64,000 bases of DNA, from assembly GCF_001423885.1 (NCBI RefSeq), contig NZ_LMPP01000002.1, forward strand, positions 62,001 to 126,000, written 5' to 3'. The stretch comes from Rathayibacter sp. Leaf185 (GTDB lineage: Bacteria > Actinomycetota > Actinomycetes > Actinomycetales > Microbacteriaceae). Under the pieces are notes generated by a model. It saw only the letters and a program-made list of their open reading frames with translations, searched no databases and was not told where the DNA came from. The position numbers were made by a program, and so were the translations under genes. Within the stretch, counting starts at the first letter, position 1; every line of letters starts with the position of its first letter. This document shows positions 1 through 7,901 of the stretch, piece by piece.

Positions 1-176
1 ACGAGGAAGAACGCGACGGTGAGCAGTGCGGCCGGGACGACGGACAGGCTGGTGAGTGCGATCGCCGTGAAGCGCGCGCCCCGCTCGCGGGAGGGCCGTC
101 CTCGTCCGGCCACGACCGGCGCTTCTTCGTCGGAGTGCTCGTCCGGACCCGCGCTGTCGAACCGGATGCGTCCCAT
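1..176 (-). CDS. Membrane protein, N-terminal fragment (runs off the left edge)
   Basis: An open frame enters from the left edge on the minus strand and its first ATG is at 176. The 58 visible residues start MGRIRFDSAGPDEHSDEEAP, pass through an arginine-rich stretch and end in a hydrophobic run (TAIALTSLSVVPAALLTVAF) that looks like a first transmembrane helix behind a positively charged cytoplasmic end. It could be an ABC permease or another integral membrane protein. Too little is visible to name a family. It is transcribed in the same direction as the LacI gene, with about 200 bases between them. Confidence 0.5.
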   Translation of the reverse strand, partial: MGRIRFDSAGPDEHSDEEAPVVAGRGRPSRERGARFTAIALTSLSVVPAALLTVAFFL

Positions 177-376
177 CGTCCTATCATGCCGAGCCCCCCC
201 CGGCATCGAAGGCTCCGTGCTGCGCATCCAGCGCCGGCCAGGCAGGCCCGCCGCGCGCGATCTGCGCGACCGTCAGCGGCTCTCCGAGTCGGCACCACAC
301 TCCGTCCGCCCGACCGTCACCGAGAACCTGCTCCGGATCCACGGCGAAGATCTCTGCGCAGAGACACGTGATCCCG

Positions 377-1390
377 TCACGAGTCCGAGCGCAGGCCGAT
401 CCGGATCGCTGTCGATTCGCGCGGGATGAGCCGCGCTCGGGGAACATGCCCGGTCGGAGGGGCCTCACCGAGCGCGGCGCTGAGCGCCAGTTGTGCGACG
501 TGTCTTCCGAGGCCCTCGTCGTCGATGAAGACGCTCGAGAGCGAGGGGACGAAGAGTCGTGCGAGCGGGGCGTCGTCGTGACCCACGACTGCGAGCTGCT
601 CCGGTACGGAGATCCCCAGGCGCAGGGCTGCCCCGACGACGATCGCAGCGATCTCATCGTTGTACGCGACGATGCCGTCCACGCCGTTCACTCGCCAATC
701 GGACACCGCGTCACGCGCGGTCTCCGCATCGATGCGCACGCTGGCGAGCGCGCCCCTTCCGAGAGCGTCGCAGGCTGCCGACGCGATGCGGTGGCGGGCT
801 GTGGAGATCTCGGAGAGCCGGACATCCGTCGGGGCTGCGAACGCCAGTCGCCGCCGCCCCTGCTCAGCCAGGTGGTTCACCTGGAGGCGTGGGCCGTCTC
901 CCCAGGAGAAGCCTTCGGCGCTCAGCGGCTGATCCGGACCCGGGATCACCGCTGTCACTCCTGCAGCGCGGATCATGTCGGCCTGCTCGCGGGTGAAGGG
1001 GACCATGCCGAGGACGACGTCCGGTTGCAACGTCTCCCAGAGTGGACGTGCTCTGCCGCCCACGTGAGGCGTCATCGTGACGAGGGAGTAACCGGCTTCG
1101 TCCAGCGCTGTCGATGCTTGATCGATGTGCCGACTCATGGAGTACTCCATCGGCCAATCGGGCAGTACCAGGAGGACGATCTTGCTCCGTCCGCTGGCGA
1201 GAGCCTTCGCTGCCAGATGGGGCCGGTAACCGAGGCGCTGCGCGGCGGCGATGACTCTGCTCTTCGTCATCTCGGAGATCGTCTGTCCGGGGGTCGAGTT
1301 CAGCACGAACCCGACAGTGGCCCGCGAGACACCGACCTCGCGCGCGATGTCGGCAGCGGTGACTCGTCGATCGGCCGTCGTATGCGTCAT
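377..1390 (-). CDS. LacI-family transcriptional regulator
   Basis: A 337-residue repressor of the LacI/GalR family. The N terminus carries the family's helix-turn-helix and hinge helix (VTAADIAREVGVSRATVGFV, followed by LAAKALASGRS), and the rest is a periplasmic-binding-protein-like sugar sensor domain (motifs GIVAYNDEIA and VVGHDDAPLARL near the C terminus). I chose the ATG at 1390 because GGGAGGG lies just upstream; a longer frame reaches 1465 but would run through the operator region. The gene diverges from an MFS transporter, a rhamnosidase and a beta-glucosidase, so it probably represses that operon and responds to a rhamnoside or its breakdown product. The ligand is inference. Confidence 0.92.
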   Translation of the reverse strand: MTHTTADRRVTAADIAREVGVSRATVGFVLNSTPGQTISEMTKSRVIAAAQRLGYRPHLAAKALASGRSKIVLLVLPDWPMEYSMSRHIDQASTALDEAGYSLVTMTPHVGGRARPLWETLQPDVVLGMVPFTREQADMIRAAGVTAVIPGPDQPLSAEGFSWGDGPRLQVNHLAEQGRRRLAFAAPTDVRLSEISTARHRIASAACDALGRGALASVRIDAETARDAVSDWRVNGVDGIVAYNDEIAAIVVGAALRLGISVPEQLAVVGHDDAPLARLFVPSLSSVFIDDEGLGRHVAQLALSAALGEAPPTGHVPRARLIPRESTAIRIGLRSDS

Positions 1391-1425
1391 CGAACCCTCC
1401 CATCGGAGCCTATCGCTTGACCGCG

Positions 1426-1510
1426 CTAGCTGAGCCTGCAGGCCTCCTCGCCAGACCACTTGCACGCGCTAGCTCAAAGGCGCTAGTCTCGCGCCACTAG
1501 CTCGCTCTAG
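1426..1510. promoter_or_regulatory. Cluster of five CTAG-centred sites, putative LacI operators
   Basis: Between the divergent LacI and MFS genes the tetranucleotide CTAG occurs at 1426, 1469, 1483, 1497 and 1507. The flanks are related: GCGCTAGCTGAG, GCGCTAGCTCAA, GCGCTAGTCTCG and CCACTAGCTCGC. Two copies contain the palindrome GCTAGC, and the three middle copies are exactly 14 bases apart. CTAG is normally rare in GC-rich bacterial DNA. LacI-family proteins bind short palindromes with a central CpG or similar step, so the copies may be tandem operators of the adjacent regulator. The binding itself is inference. Confidence 0.55.
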
Positions 1511-1542
1511 TTTTCGATCGGTATCTGACAATGGAGTCCTAC

Positions 1543-2892
1543 ATGGCCACGCCCGCGCGCGACGTCCCACCCTCTGGAGCTCCTGCTCCGTTCCCGATCC
1601 CTTCGGCACCTGCTGCCCAGGAGGAGACGATCGCGACCGAGCAGACTCCGCCTGCGGAGCAGAAGGTCAGCGCTCTCTACATCTGGTTGCAGGTTCTGGG
1701 CCAGTTCGGTGTCTTCATCGCGTTCATCACGCCGATCGCGATCTCGCTCTCCATCCGCCTCGCCGAGCTCGCCCCGGGCCGGGAGGAGTACCTCGGCTAC
1801 ATCACCGGTTCGGGCGCTCTCGTCGTGATGCTGACGGGGCCGCTGCTCGGAACGCTCAGCGACCGGACCCGGACGCGTCTCGGTCGGCGTCGCCCGTTCC
1901 TGATCGTGGGCACCCTGCTGGGAATCGTGTCCCTGATCGTCATGGCACTCGCGCCGAACCCTCTCGTGCTCGGCGCCGGATGGATCCTCGCTCAGCTGGG
2001 CTGGGGTCAGGTCCTGGCGAATCTGCAGATCTCGATGGCCGACAGGCTCCCGGAGAGCCAGCGCGGGAAGGTCGCAGGACTCACCGGCTTCGCCACTCAG
2101 GTCGCGCCGGTGTTCGGTGTCGTCATCGCCGGAGGGTTCGCGAGCGACTCGCTGCTGCTCTTCCTGCTTCCCGGAGCGGTCGGAGTGCTCTTCGTCGCGC
2201 TGTTCGTCCTGTTCATCAAGGAGCAGGACAGCCGCGGCAACGTGTTCGAGGAGCGCCTCTCGCCCAAGACGATCTTCAGCAAGTACATCTTCAACCCGCG
2301 CCAGTACCCGGACTTCTCCTGGGTCTGGCTCGGCCGCTTCCTCTTCTACTTCGGTCTCACCCTCAACACGACCTTCACCGCGTTCTTCTTCGCCTCTCGC
2401 CTGGGCGTGGAAGTGGTCGATGTCGCACCGCTCATCGCGACCCTGGGTCTGTTCGGCATCATCGCGACGACGGTGGGTGCGATCGGCGGTGGGTTCCTCT
2501 CGGACCGCCTCCGCCGCCGCCGCACCTTCGTCCTCCTCGGCTCGGTGCTCTTCGCGGGAGGCGCGGCAGTCGCCGCCTTCGCGACCGCCGTGCCCCAGCT
2601 CTACATCGGCTCGCTGCTCACCTCGGTCGGCATCGGCGTGTTCGCGGCCGTCGATCAGGCGCTGATGCTCGATGTGCTCCCCGAGAAGGAGACCAGCGCC
2701 GGCCGCTACCTGGGCATCATCGGCTTCGCCGTCTCGATCCCGCAGGCCGCCGCACCCTTCATCGCCCCGGTGTTCCTCGCCGTCGGCGCCTCCGTTGCCG
2801 GGGACAAGAACTACACGCTGCTGTACCTCATCGCCGGCGCTTTCACGATCATCGGCGGTCTGGTCGTCATGCGGGTCAAGTCCGTCCGCTAG
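1543..2892 (+). CDS. MFS sugar transporter
   Basis: A 449-residue integral membrane protein with about twelve hydrophobic segments. The cytoplasmic loop SDRTRTRLGRRRPF between helices 2 and 3 and the second-half copy SDRLRRRRTF are the signature loops of the major facilitator superfamily, in the style of glycoside/disaccharide carriers. The ATG at 1543 is preferred over the one at 1531 because GGAG sits six bases before it. It is the first gene of an operon with a rhamnosidase 55 bases downstream and a beta-glucosidase after that, so it probably imports an intact rhamnose-containing disaccharide or small plant glycoside. Substrate is inferred from context only. Confidence 0.88.
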   Translation: MATPARDVPPSGAPAPFPIPSAPAAQEETIATEQTPPAEQKVSALYIWLQVLGQFGVFIAFITPIAISLSIRLAELAPGREEYLGYITGSGALVVMLTGPLLGTLSDRTRTRLGRRRPFLIVGTLLGIVSLIVMALAPNPLVLGAGWILAQLGWGQVLANLQISMADRLPESQRGKVAGLTGFATQVAPVFGVVIAGGFASDSLLLFLLPGAVGVLFVALFVLFIKEQDSRGNVFEERLSPKTIFSKYIFNPRQYPDFSWVWLGRFLFYFGLTLNTTFTAFFFASRLGVEVVDVAPLIATLGLFGIIATTVGAIGGGFLSDRLRRRRTFVLLGSVLFAGGAAVAAFATAVPQLYIGSLLTSVGIGVFAAVDQALMLDVLPEKETSAGRYLGIIGFAVSIPQAAAPFIAPVFLAVGASVAGDKNYTLLYLIAGAFTIIGGLVVMRVKSVR

Positions 2893-2947
2893 CGATCCGA
2901 CCGCTTCTCGGTTCCCTCGTTCTCCTCGACTTCTGGAGCTCTTCGCC

Positions 2948-5446
2948 ATGCCCGCAGCCTGGACCGCCCCGTTCATCACCCCTGTCGCCTCGCACGGCGC
3001 CACGGACGAGCCCGCCTCCTACCTTCGACGCGAGTTCGCGATCGAGCAGGCGCCGGTCCGCGCGACACTGCGGGTCTCGGCGATCGGCCTGATCGAACCC
3101 CACCTCAACGGTGAGGTCATCGGAGACGAGGTGCTCGCGCCGGGGTGGACGTCCTACCGTCACCGACTCGTCGTGAGCAGCCACGACGTGACCGACCGCC
3201 TCACCATCGGAGCGAACACGATCGGGCTCGCCCTCGGAGAGGGCTGGGCGCTCGGACGCCTGGGCTGGGAGGACAAGCGCAACCACTACTCGGACCGCCC
3301 CGCCGCATGGGTGCAGCTCGAGCTCGAGAACACCGACGGCTCCGTCCACGTGATCGATGGCAGCGACGGCTTCCGGGCCGGCCGCGGTGGCGTGCTCGCG
3401 AACAGCATCTACGACGGCGAGGTCTTCGACGCTCGACTCGAACCCACCGGATGGGACCGTCCCGGCTTCGACGACTCCGGCTGGGGAGAGGTCGAGACGT
3501 TCGACTGGCCACGGGATGCGCTGGTCGAACCGATCGCTCCGCCCATCCGGCGCACCGAGGAAGTCGCTCCGGTCGAGATCCTGACCACCCCCGCCGGCAA
3601 GACGGTCGTGGACTTCGGCCAGAACCTCTCCGGCTGGGTGCGGCTGACCGTCTCCGGGCAGCCAGGGGCGACCATCACCCTCCGGCACGCGGAGGTGATG
3701 ACCGGGGGAGAGATCGACCTCGAAACCCTCCGGACCGCAGCGGGAACCGACCGGTACACCCTCCGCGGAGCAGGCACGGAGACGTGGGAGCCGCGCTTCA
3801 CGTTTCATGGCTTCCGCTACGTCGAGATCGACGGGTGGCCAGGGCAGCTGACCCCGGACGCGGTCCGGGCGATCGTCGTCCACTCGGACATGCCGCGCAC
3901 CGGCTGGCTCGAGACCTCGGAGCCACTGCTGAACCAGCTGCACTCCAACGCGGTCTGGTCGATGCGCGACAACTTCGTCGGAGTGCCCACCGACTGCCCC
4001 CAGCGCGACGAGCGCCTGGGCTGGACCGGCGACATCAACGCCTTCGCCCCCACCGCCGCGTTCCTCTTCGACGTCCGCGGCGTGCTCGGCTCCTGGCTGC
4101 GCGACCTCGCCGCCGAGCAGAAGGAGAAGGGCTTCGTACCGTGGGTCGTGCCGGACGTGCTCTCCACTCCGTCCTCGCCGACCGCGCTCTGGAGCGACGT
4201 GGCCGTCAGCCTCCCCTGGGCGCTCTACCGCGAATACGGAGACACCGGCATCCTCGCCAACGCCTACGACTCGATGACGGCGTTCATCCGCCAGGTCGCC
4301 GAGCTCCTCGACGAGCGCGGGCTCTGGAGCACCGGCTTCCAGTACGGAGACTGGCTCGACCCCGACGCTCCCGACGACAACCCCGCCGGCGGCAAGACCG
4401 ATCGGCACCTCGTCGCGGCCGCCTACCTCTGCCGCACCACCCGCGAGATGGCCGACACCGCTCGCCTCCTGGACCGTTTCGACGACCTCGCCGAATTCGA
4501 CGCCCTCGCGCGCCGCGTGAGAGCCGCGTTCCTCGACGAGTACGTCACGCCCCGTGGACGCGTGGTCAACGAGACAGCGACCGCCTACGCCCTCGCGATC
4601 ACCTTCGACATCCTCGATGAGGCGCAGAAGCAGCACGCCGGTGACCGGCTCGCCACCATCGTCGCGAAGGCCGGCTTCCACATCTCCACCGGATTCGCCG
4701 GCACACCGCTCGTGAGCGACGCCCTCTCCTCCACCGGGCACCTCGACGAGGCGTATCTGATGCTCCTCGAGACCGGCTGCCCGTCCTTCCTCTATCCCGT
4801 CACGATGGGAGCCACGACGATCTGGGAACGGTGGGACTCCGTCCGACCCGACGGGAGCATCAACCCCTCCGGAATGACCTCGCTCAACCACTACGCGCTC
4901 GGCGCGGTCGTCGACTGGATGCACCGCACGATCGGCGGACTCTCCGCCCTCGACGCCGGCTACCGTTCCATGCGCATCGCCCCCCAGCCCGGGAAGAAGC
5001 TCACCAGCGCCTCCCTGCGGCACACGACCGTCCACGGAGACGTGCACGTGCGCTGGAGCATCACCGGATCCCAGGTCGACGTCTCCGTGAGCATCCCGGA
5101 GGGAACGACCGCCGAAGTCGTCCTGCCGAAGCACCCCGACGCGCTGACGATCACCGTCGACGCCGGCGAGCACGACTGGAGCTACGAGATCGAAGTGTCC
5201 GCGAGCGCCGCGGTCTACGATCTCGGCTCCACTCTCGGAACCCTGGCCGCCGATCCGAACGCCTGGCGCCTGTTCACCGACGTGTTCGGCAGCTACTACC
5301 CCGGAGTGCCGCTGGACGGCGCCGCCCCCGAGGCTGCCGCGATGTCCGTCGCCACGATGCTCGAGTACATCCCCGGAGTGTCCAACGAGTTCCGCACCGA
5401 CCTCGTCACCGCCCTCACCGCCGCATCCACCGGAGCCCCCGCATGA
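2948..5446 (+). CDS. Alpha-L-rhamnosidase, glycoside hydrolase family 78
   Basis: An 832-residue inverting enzyme that removes terminal alpha-L-rhamnose from glycosides. The motif TDCPQRDERLGWTGD at residues 348-362 is the hallmark of the GH78 catalytic (alpha/alpha)6 barrel and includes its acidic residues. The preceding 340 residues match the beta-sandwich and concanavalin-like N-terminal domains of the family (DFGQNLSGWVRL near residue 222). No signal peptide is visible, so the enzyme should be cytoplasmic. The stop codon overlaps the start of the next gene in ATGA, indicating translational coupling with the beta-glucosidase. The last 77 residues (756-832) go beyond the normal C-terminal beta domain and resemble the tail of the neighbouring GH3 enzyme. 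The start at 2948 follows GGAGCTCTTCGCC. Confidence 0.93.
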   Translation: MPAAWTAPFITPVASHGATDEPASYLRREFAIEQAPVRATLRVSAIGLIEPHLNGEVIGDEVLAPGWTSYRHRLVVSSHDVTDRLTIGANTIGLALGEGWALGRLGWEDKRNHYSDRPAAWVQLELENTDGSVHVIDGSDGFRAGRGGVLANSIYDGEVFDARLEPTGWDRPGFDDSGWGEVETFDWPRDALVEPIAPPIRRTEEVAPVEILTTPAGKTVVDFGQNLSGWVRLTVSGQPGATITLRHAEVMTGGEIDLETLRTAAGTDRYTLRGAGTETWEPRFTFHGFRYVEIDGWPGQLTPDAVRAIVVHSDMPRTGWLETSEPLLNQLHSNAVWSMRDNFVGVPTDCPQRDERLGWTGDINAFAPTAAFLFDVRGVLGSWLRDLAAEQKEKGFVPWVVPDVLSTPSSPTALWSDVAVSLPWALYREYGDTGILANAYDSMTAFIRQVAELLDERGLWSTGFQYGDWLDPDAPDDNPAGGKTDRHLVAAAYLCRTTREMADTARLLDRFDDLAEFDALARRVRAAFLDEYVTPRGRVVNETATAYALAITFDILDEAQKQHAGDRLATIVAKAGFHISTGFAGTPLVSDALSSTGHLDEAYLMLLETGCPSFLYPVTMGATTIWERWDSVRPDGSINPSGMTSLNHYALGAVVDWMHRTIGGLSALDAGYRSMRIAPQPGKKLTSASLRHTTVHGDVHVRWSITGSQVDVSVSIPEGTTAEVVLPKHPDALTITVDAGEHDWSYEIEVSASAAVYDLGSTLGTLAADPNAWRLFTDVFGSYYPGVPLDGAAPEAAAMSVATMLEYIPGVSNEFRTDLVTALTAASTGAPA

Positions 5447-7719
5447 ACATCGACATCAGCACCCTGACCCTCGAGCAGAAGGCCTCGCTCCTCTCCGGCC
5501 ACGACTTCTGGTCGACGACCGCGATCGAGGACGCCGGCATCCCCTCGCTCGTCCTCACCGACGGCCCGCACGGCATCCGCCGTCAAGCAGGCGACGCCGA
5601 CCACCTCGGTATCAACGACGCTCTGCCATCGACGTGCTTCCCGCCGGCCGTCGCCGTCGGCTCCAGCTGGGACCCGGAGATCGCGGCGCAGGTGGGCGCC
5701 GCCGTCGGCCGTGAGGCGCTCGCTCTGGGTGTCGCCGTCGTGCTCGGCCCCGGGGTGAACATCAAGCGCTCACCGCTGTGCGGGCGCAACTTCGAGTACT
5801 ACTCCGAGGACCCCCTGCTCTCCGGCGTCCTCGGCGCGGCCCACGTGAAGGCCATGCAGGACGTCGGGCCCGGCGCCTCCGTGAAGCACTTCGCCGCGAA
5901 CAACCAGGAGCACGAGCGGATGCGCATCAGCGCCGACGTCGACGAGCGCACCCTCCGCGAGATCTACCTCCCCGCGTTCGAACGAGTCGTCACCGAAGCC
6001 GCGCCCGCCACCGTCATGTGCTCCTACAACAAGATCAACGGGGTCTACGCCTCCCACAACCGATGGCTCCTCACCGAGGTGCTCCGCGACGAGTGGGGGT
6101 TCCAGGGCGCTGTCGTCTCCGACTGGGGAGCGGTCAGCGACCGCGTCGCCGGCGTCGAGGCCGGAATGGACCTCGAGATGCCCGGCAGCGCAGGAGTCAC
6201 CGAGCAGCAGATCATCGATGCCGTCCGCAGCGGCGAGCTCGACGAGAGCCTCGTCGACGCGTCCGTCGCCCGAGTACTCGCTCTCACCGACCTCCCGCAG
6301 ACCGCCACCGGCGATATCGACGTCGACGCGCACCACGCCCTCGCACGCACCCTCGCCGCGGACTCGGTCGTCCTCCTCAAGAACGACGGCGACCTGCTCC
6401 CGCTGGCAGGCCCGTCCCGGCTCGCGGTCATCGGCTCCTTCGCCACCACGCCCCGCTTCCAGGGCGGCGGCAGCTCCCACATCACTCCCACCCGCACCGA
6501 TGCCCCGCTCGACAGCATCCGTCATCTCGCTCTCGAGCGCGGAATCACCGTCGAGCACGCCGAGGGCTTCCTCGTGACGGAGGACCCCGATGCCGCAGCC
6601 CGGCGCTCGCTCGCCGTCGACGTCGCCGGCCGCTGCGACGCCGCGATCGTCTTCGTCGGGCTCGGCGACCGTGAGGAGTCCGAGGGCTTCGATCGGGACA
6701 CGCTCTCCCTCCCCGAACCGCAACTCGCGGTGATCAGGGAGGTCGCGGAGGTCGCGCCCCGAACGGTCGTCGTCCTCTCCAACGGCGGAGTCGTCTCGCT
6801 CGAGGGCTGGCACGACGAGGTCGAGGCGATCCTCGAGGGCTGGCTGCTCGGGCAAGCCGGAGGATCCGCTCTGGCGGACATCCTCTTCGGGATCGTCAAC
6901 CCGTCCGGCCACCTCGCCGAGACCATCCCGCTGCGGCTGCAGGACAACCCGAGCTGGAACAACTTCCCGGGCGAGCAGGGACACGTCCGCTACGGCGAAG
7001 GCGTCATGGTCGGCTACCGCCACTACGAGACCGCCCACACCCCCGTCCGCTACCCCTTCGGCCACGGACTCAGCTACACCAGCTTCGCCGCGTCCGACCT
7101 GCAGGTCGCTGCGACCGGCGCCGACACCGCCTCGGTGCGCCTGACCGTGACGAACACGGGAGAGGTCTTCGGGAAGCACGTCGTCCAGCTCTACGTCGCC
7201 ACCGCCGCCGGTCCCGTCCGCCGACCCTCGCGCGAGCTGCGCGCCTTCACGAAGATCGCACTCGAGCCGGGAGAGTCGCAGACCGTCCAGTTCACGCTCG
7301 AGCGTCGCGCCTTCGCCTACTGGGACATCGAGCTCTCCCAGTGGGTCGTCCCGGCCGGCGACTACACCGTGCAGATCGGCGACTCCGTCGCGAGCATCAG
7401 CACCGAGGCGACCATCGCTCTCACCGGCGACGTCCTCCTCCGCCCGCTCACGATGGACTCGACCGTCGGCGACTGGTTCGGTCACCCGACCGTCGGACCG
7501 GCGCTGATGGAGGGCCTCTCGGCCGGCATGAGCGAGGATCAGCGTCAGCACGCGCAGGAGAACCCGAACGATCTGAAGATGGTCGAATCGATGCCCATGC
7601 AGCAGTTCCTCGCCTTCACCGGCGGCGCTTTCCCCCAGGACGCCCTCGAGCAGCTCATGGCGCTGAGCGCCATCGAGCCCGCAACGGCAGAGGGGTGGGC
7701 GAGTCCTCCTCCTCGCTGA
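5443..7719 (+). CDS. Beta-glucosidase-like glycoside hydrolase family 3 enzyme
   Basis: A 758-residue retaining glycosidase. The N-terminal TIM barrel contains the GH3 substrate-binding KHF (residues 148-150) and the nucleophile aspartate D227 in VVSDWGAVSD. An alpha/beta sandwich domain follows, then a fibronectin-III-like domain (NTGEVFGKHVVQLYV). It has no PA14 insert and no signal peptide, so it is probably cytoplasmic. Its start overlaps the stop of the rhamnosidase gene, which implies stepwise cleavage of one imported substrate: rhamnose first, then glucose. The final 99 residues (about 660-758) are extra to the family core and contain a DSTVGDW motif plus helices, similar to the tail of the rhamnosidase. 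Substrate preference (glucoside, galactoside or xyloside) cannot be read from the sequence. Confidence 0.92.
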   Translation: MNIDISTLTLEQKASLLSGHDFWSTTAIEDAGIPSLVLTDGPHGIRRQAGDADHLGINDALPSTCFPPAVAVGSSWDPEIAAQVGAAVGREALALGVAVVLGPGVNIKRSPLCGRNFEYYSEDPLLSGVLGAAHVKAMQDVGPGASVKHFAANNQEHERMRISADVDERTLREIYLPAFERVVTEAAPATVMCSYNKINGVYASHNRWLLTEVLRDEWGFQGAVVSDWGAVSDRVAGVEAGMDLEMPGSAGVTEQQIIDAVRSGELDESLVDASVARVLALTDLPQTATGDIDVDAHHALARTLAADSVVLLKNDGDLLPLAGPSRLAVIGSFATTPRFQGGGSSHITPTRTDAPLDSIRHLALERGITVEHAEGFLVTEDPDAAARRSLAVDVAGRCDAAIVFVGLGDREESEGFDRDTLSLPEPQLAVIREVAEVAPRTVVVLSNGGVVSLEGWHDEVEAILEGWLLGQAGGSALADILFGIVNPSGHLAETIPLRLQDNPSWNNFPGEQGHVRYGEGVMVGYRHYETAHTPVRYPFGHGLSYTSFAASDLQVAATGADTASVRLTVTNTGEVFGKHVVQLYVATAAGPVRRPSRELRAFTKIALEPGESQTVQFTLERRAFAYWDIELSQWVVPAGDYTVQIGDSVASISTEATIALTGDVLLRPLTMDSTVGDWFGHPTVGPALMEGLSAGMSEDQRQHAQENPNDLKMVESMPMQQFLAFTGGAFPQDALEQLMALSAIEPATAEGWASPPPR

Positions 7720-7751
7720 CCGGTCCTGTGACGGACACCGTCCAGGACCGG
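7720..7751 (+). terminator. Strong hairpin terminator after the rhamnoside operon
   Basis: Directly after the beta-glucosidase stop codon the arms CCGGTCCTG (7720-7728) and CAGGACCGG (7743-7751) pair perfectly, and inside them GACGG and CCGTC pair around an ACA loop, giving an almost continuous 14-bp stem. There is no long T-run after it, as is common in actinobacteria. It lies between convergent genes, so it can serve the gamma-glutamyltransferase gene too. Confidence 0.7.
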
Positions 7752-7901
7752 CCGGCTGTCTCCGCCGTCCGCTCGAACCGACGGCCCCTCACCCTCGAAC
7801 GAAGGGACCATCGGCTGAAGGCCAGCTGCACGGTCTGCACATCCACGATCCGGCGTCGGGGACTCGAAACCGCTCCCGGACTTCTGCAGAGGCCCCCGGC
7901 G

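Noticed and set aside
2876-5173. A 765-codon open frame antisense to the rhamnosidase gene
   Set aside because: Composition is that of an antisense shadow (glycine, glutamate, valine, arginine repeats) and the sense strand encodes a clear GH78 enzyme.
5770-7551. A 593-codon open frame antisense to the GH3 gene
   Set aside because: Same reason: antisense shadow of a clear glycosidase with no motif of its own.
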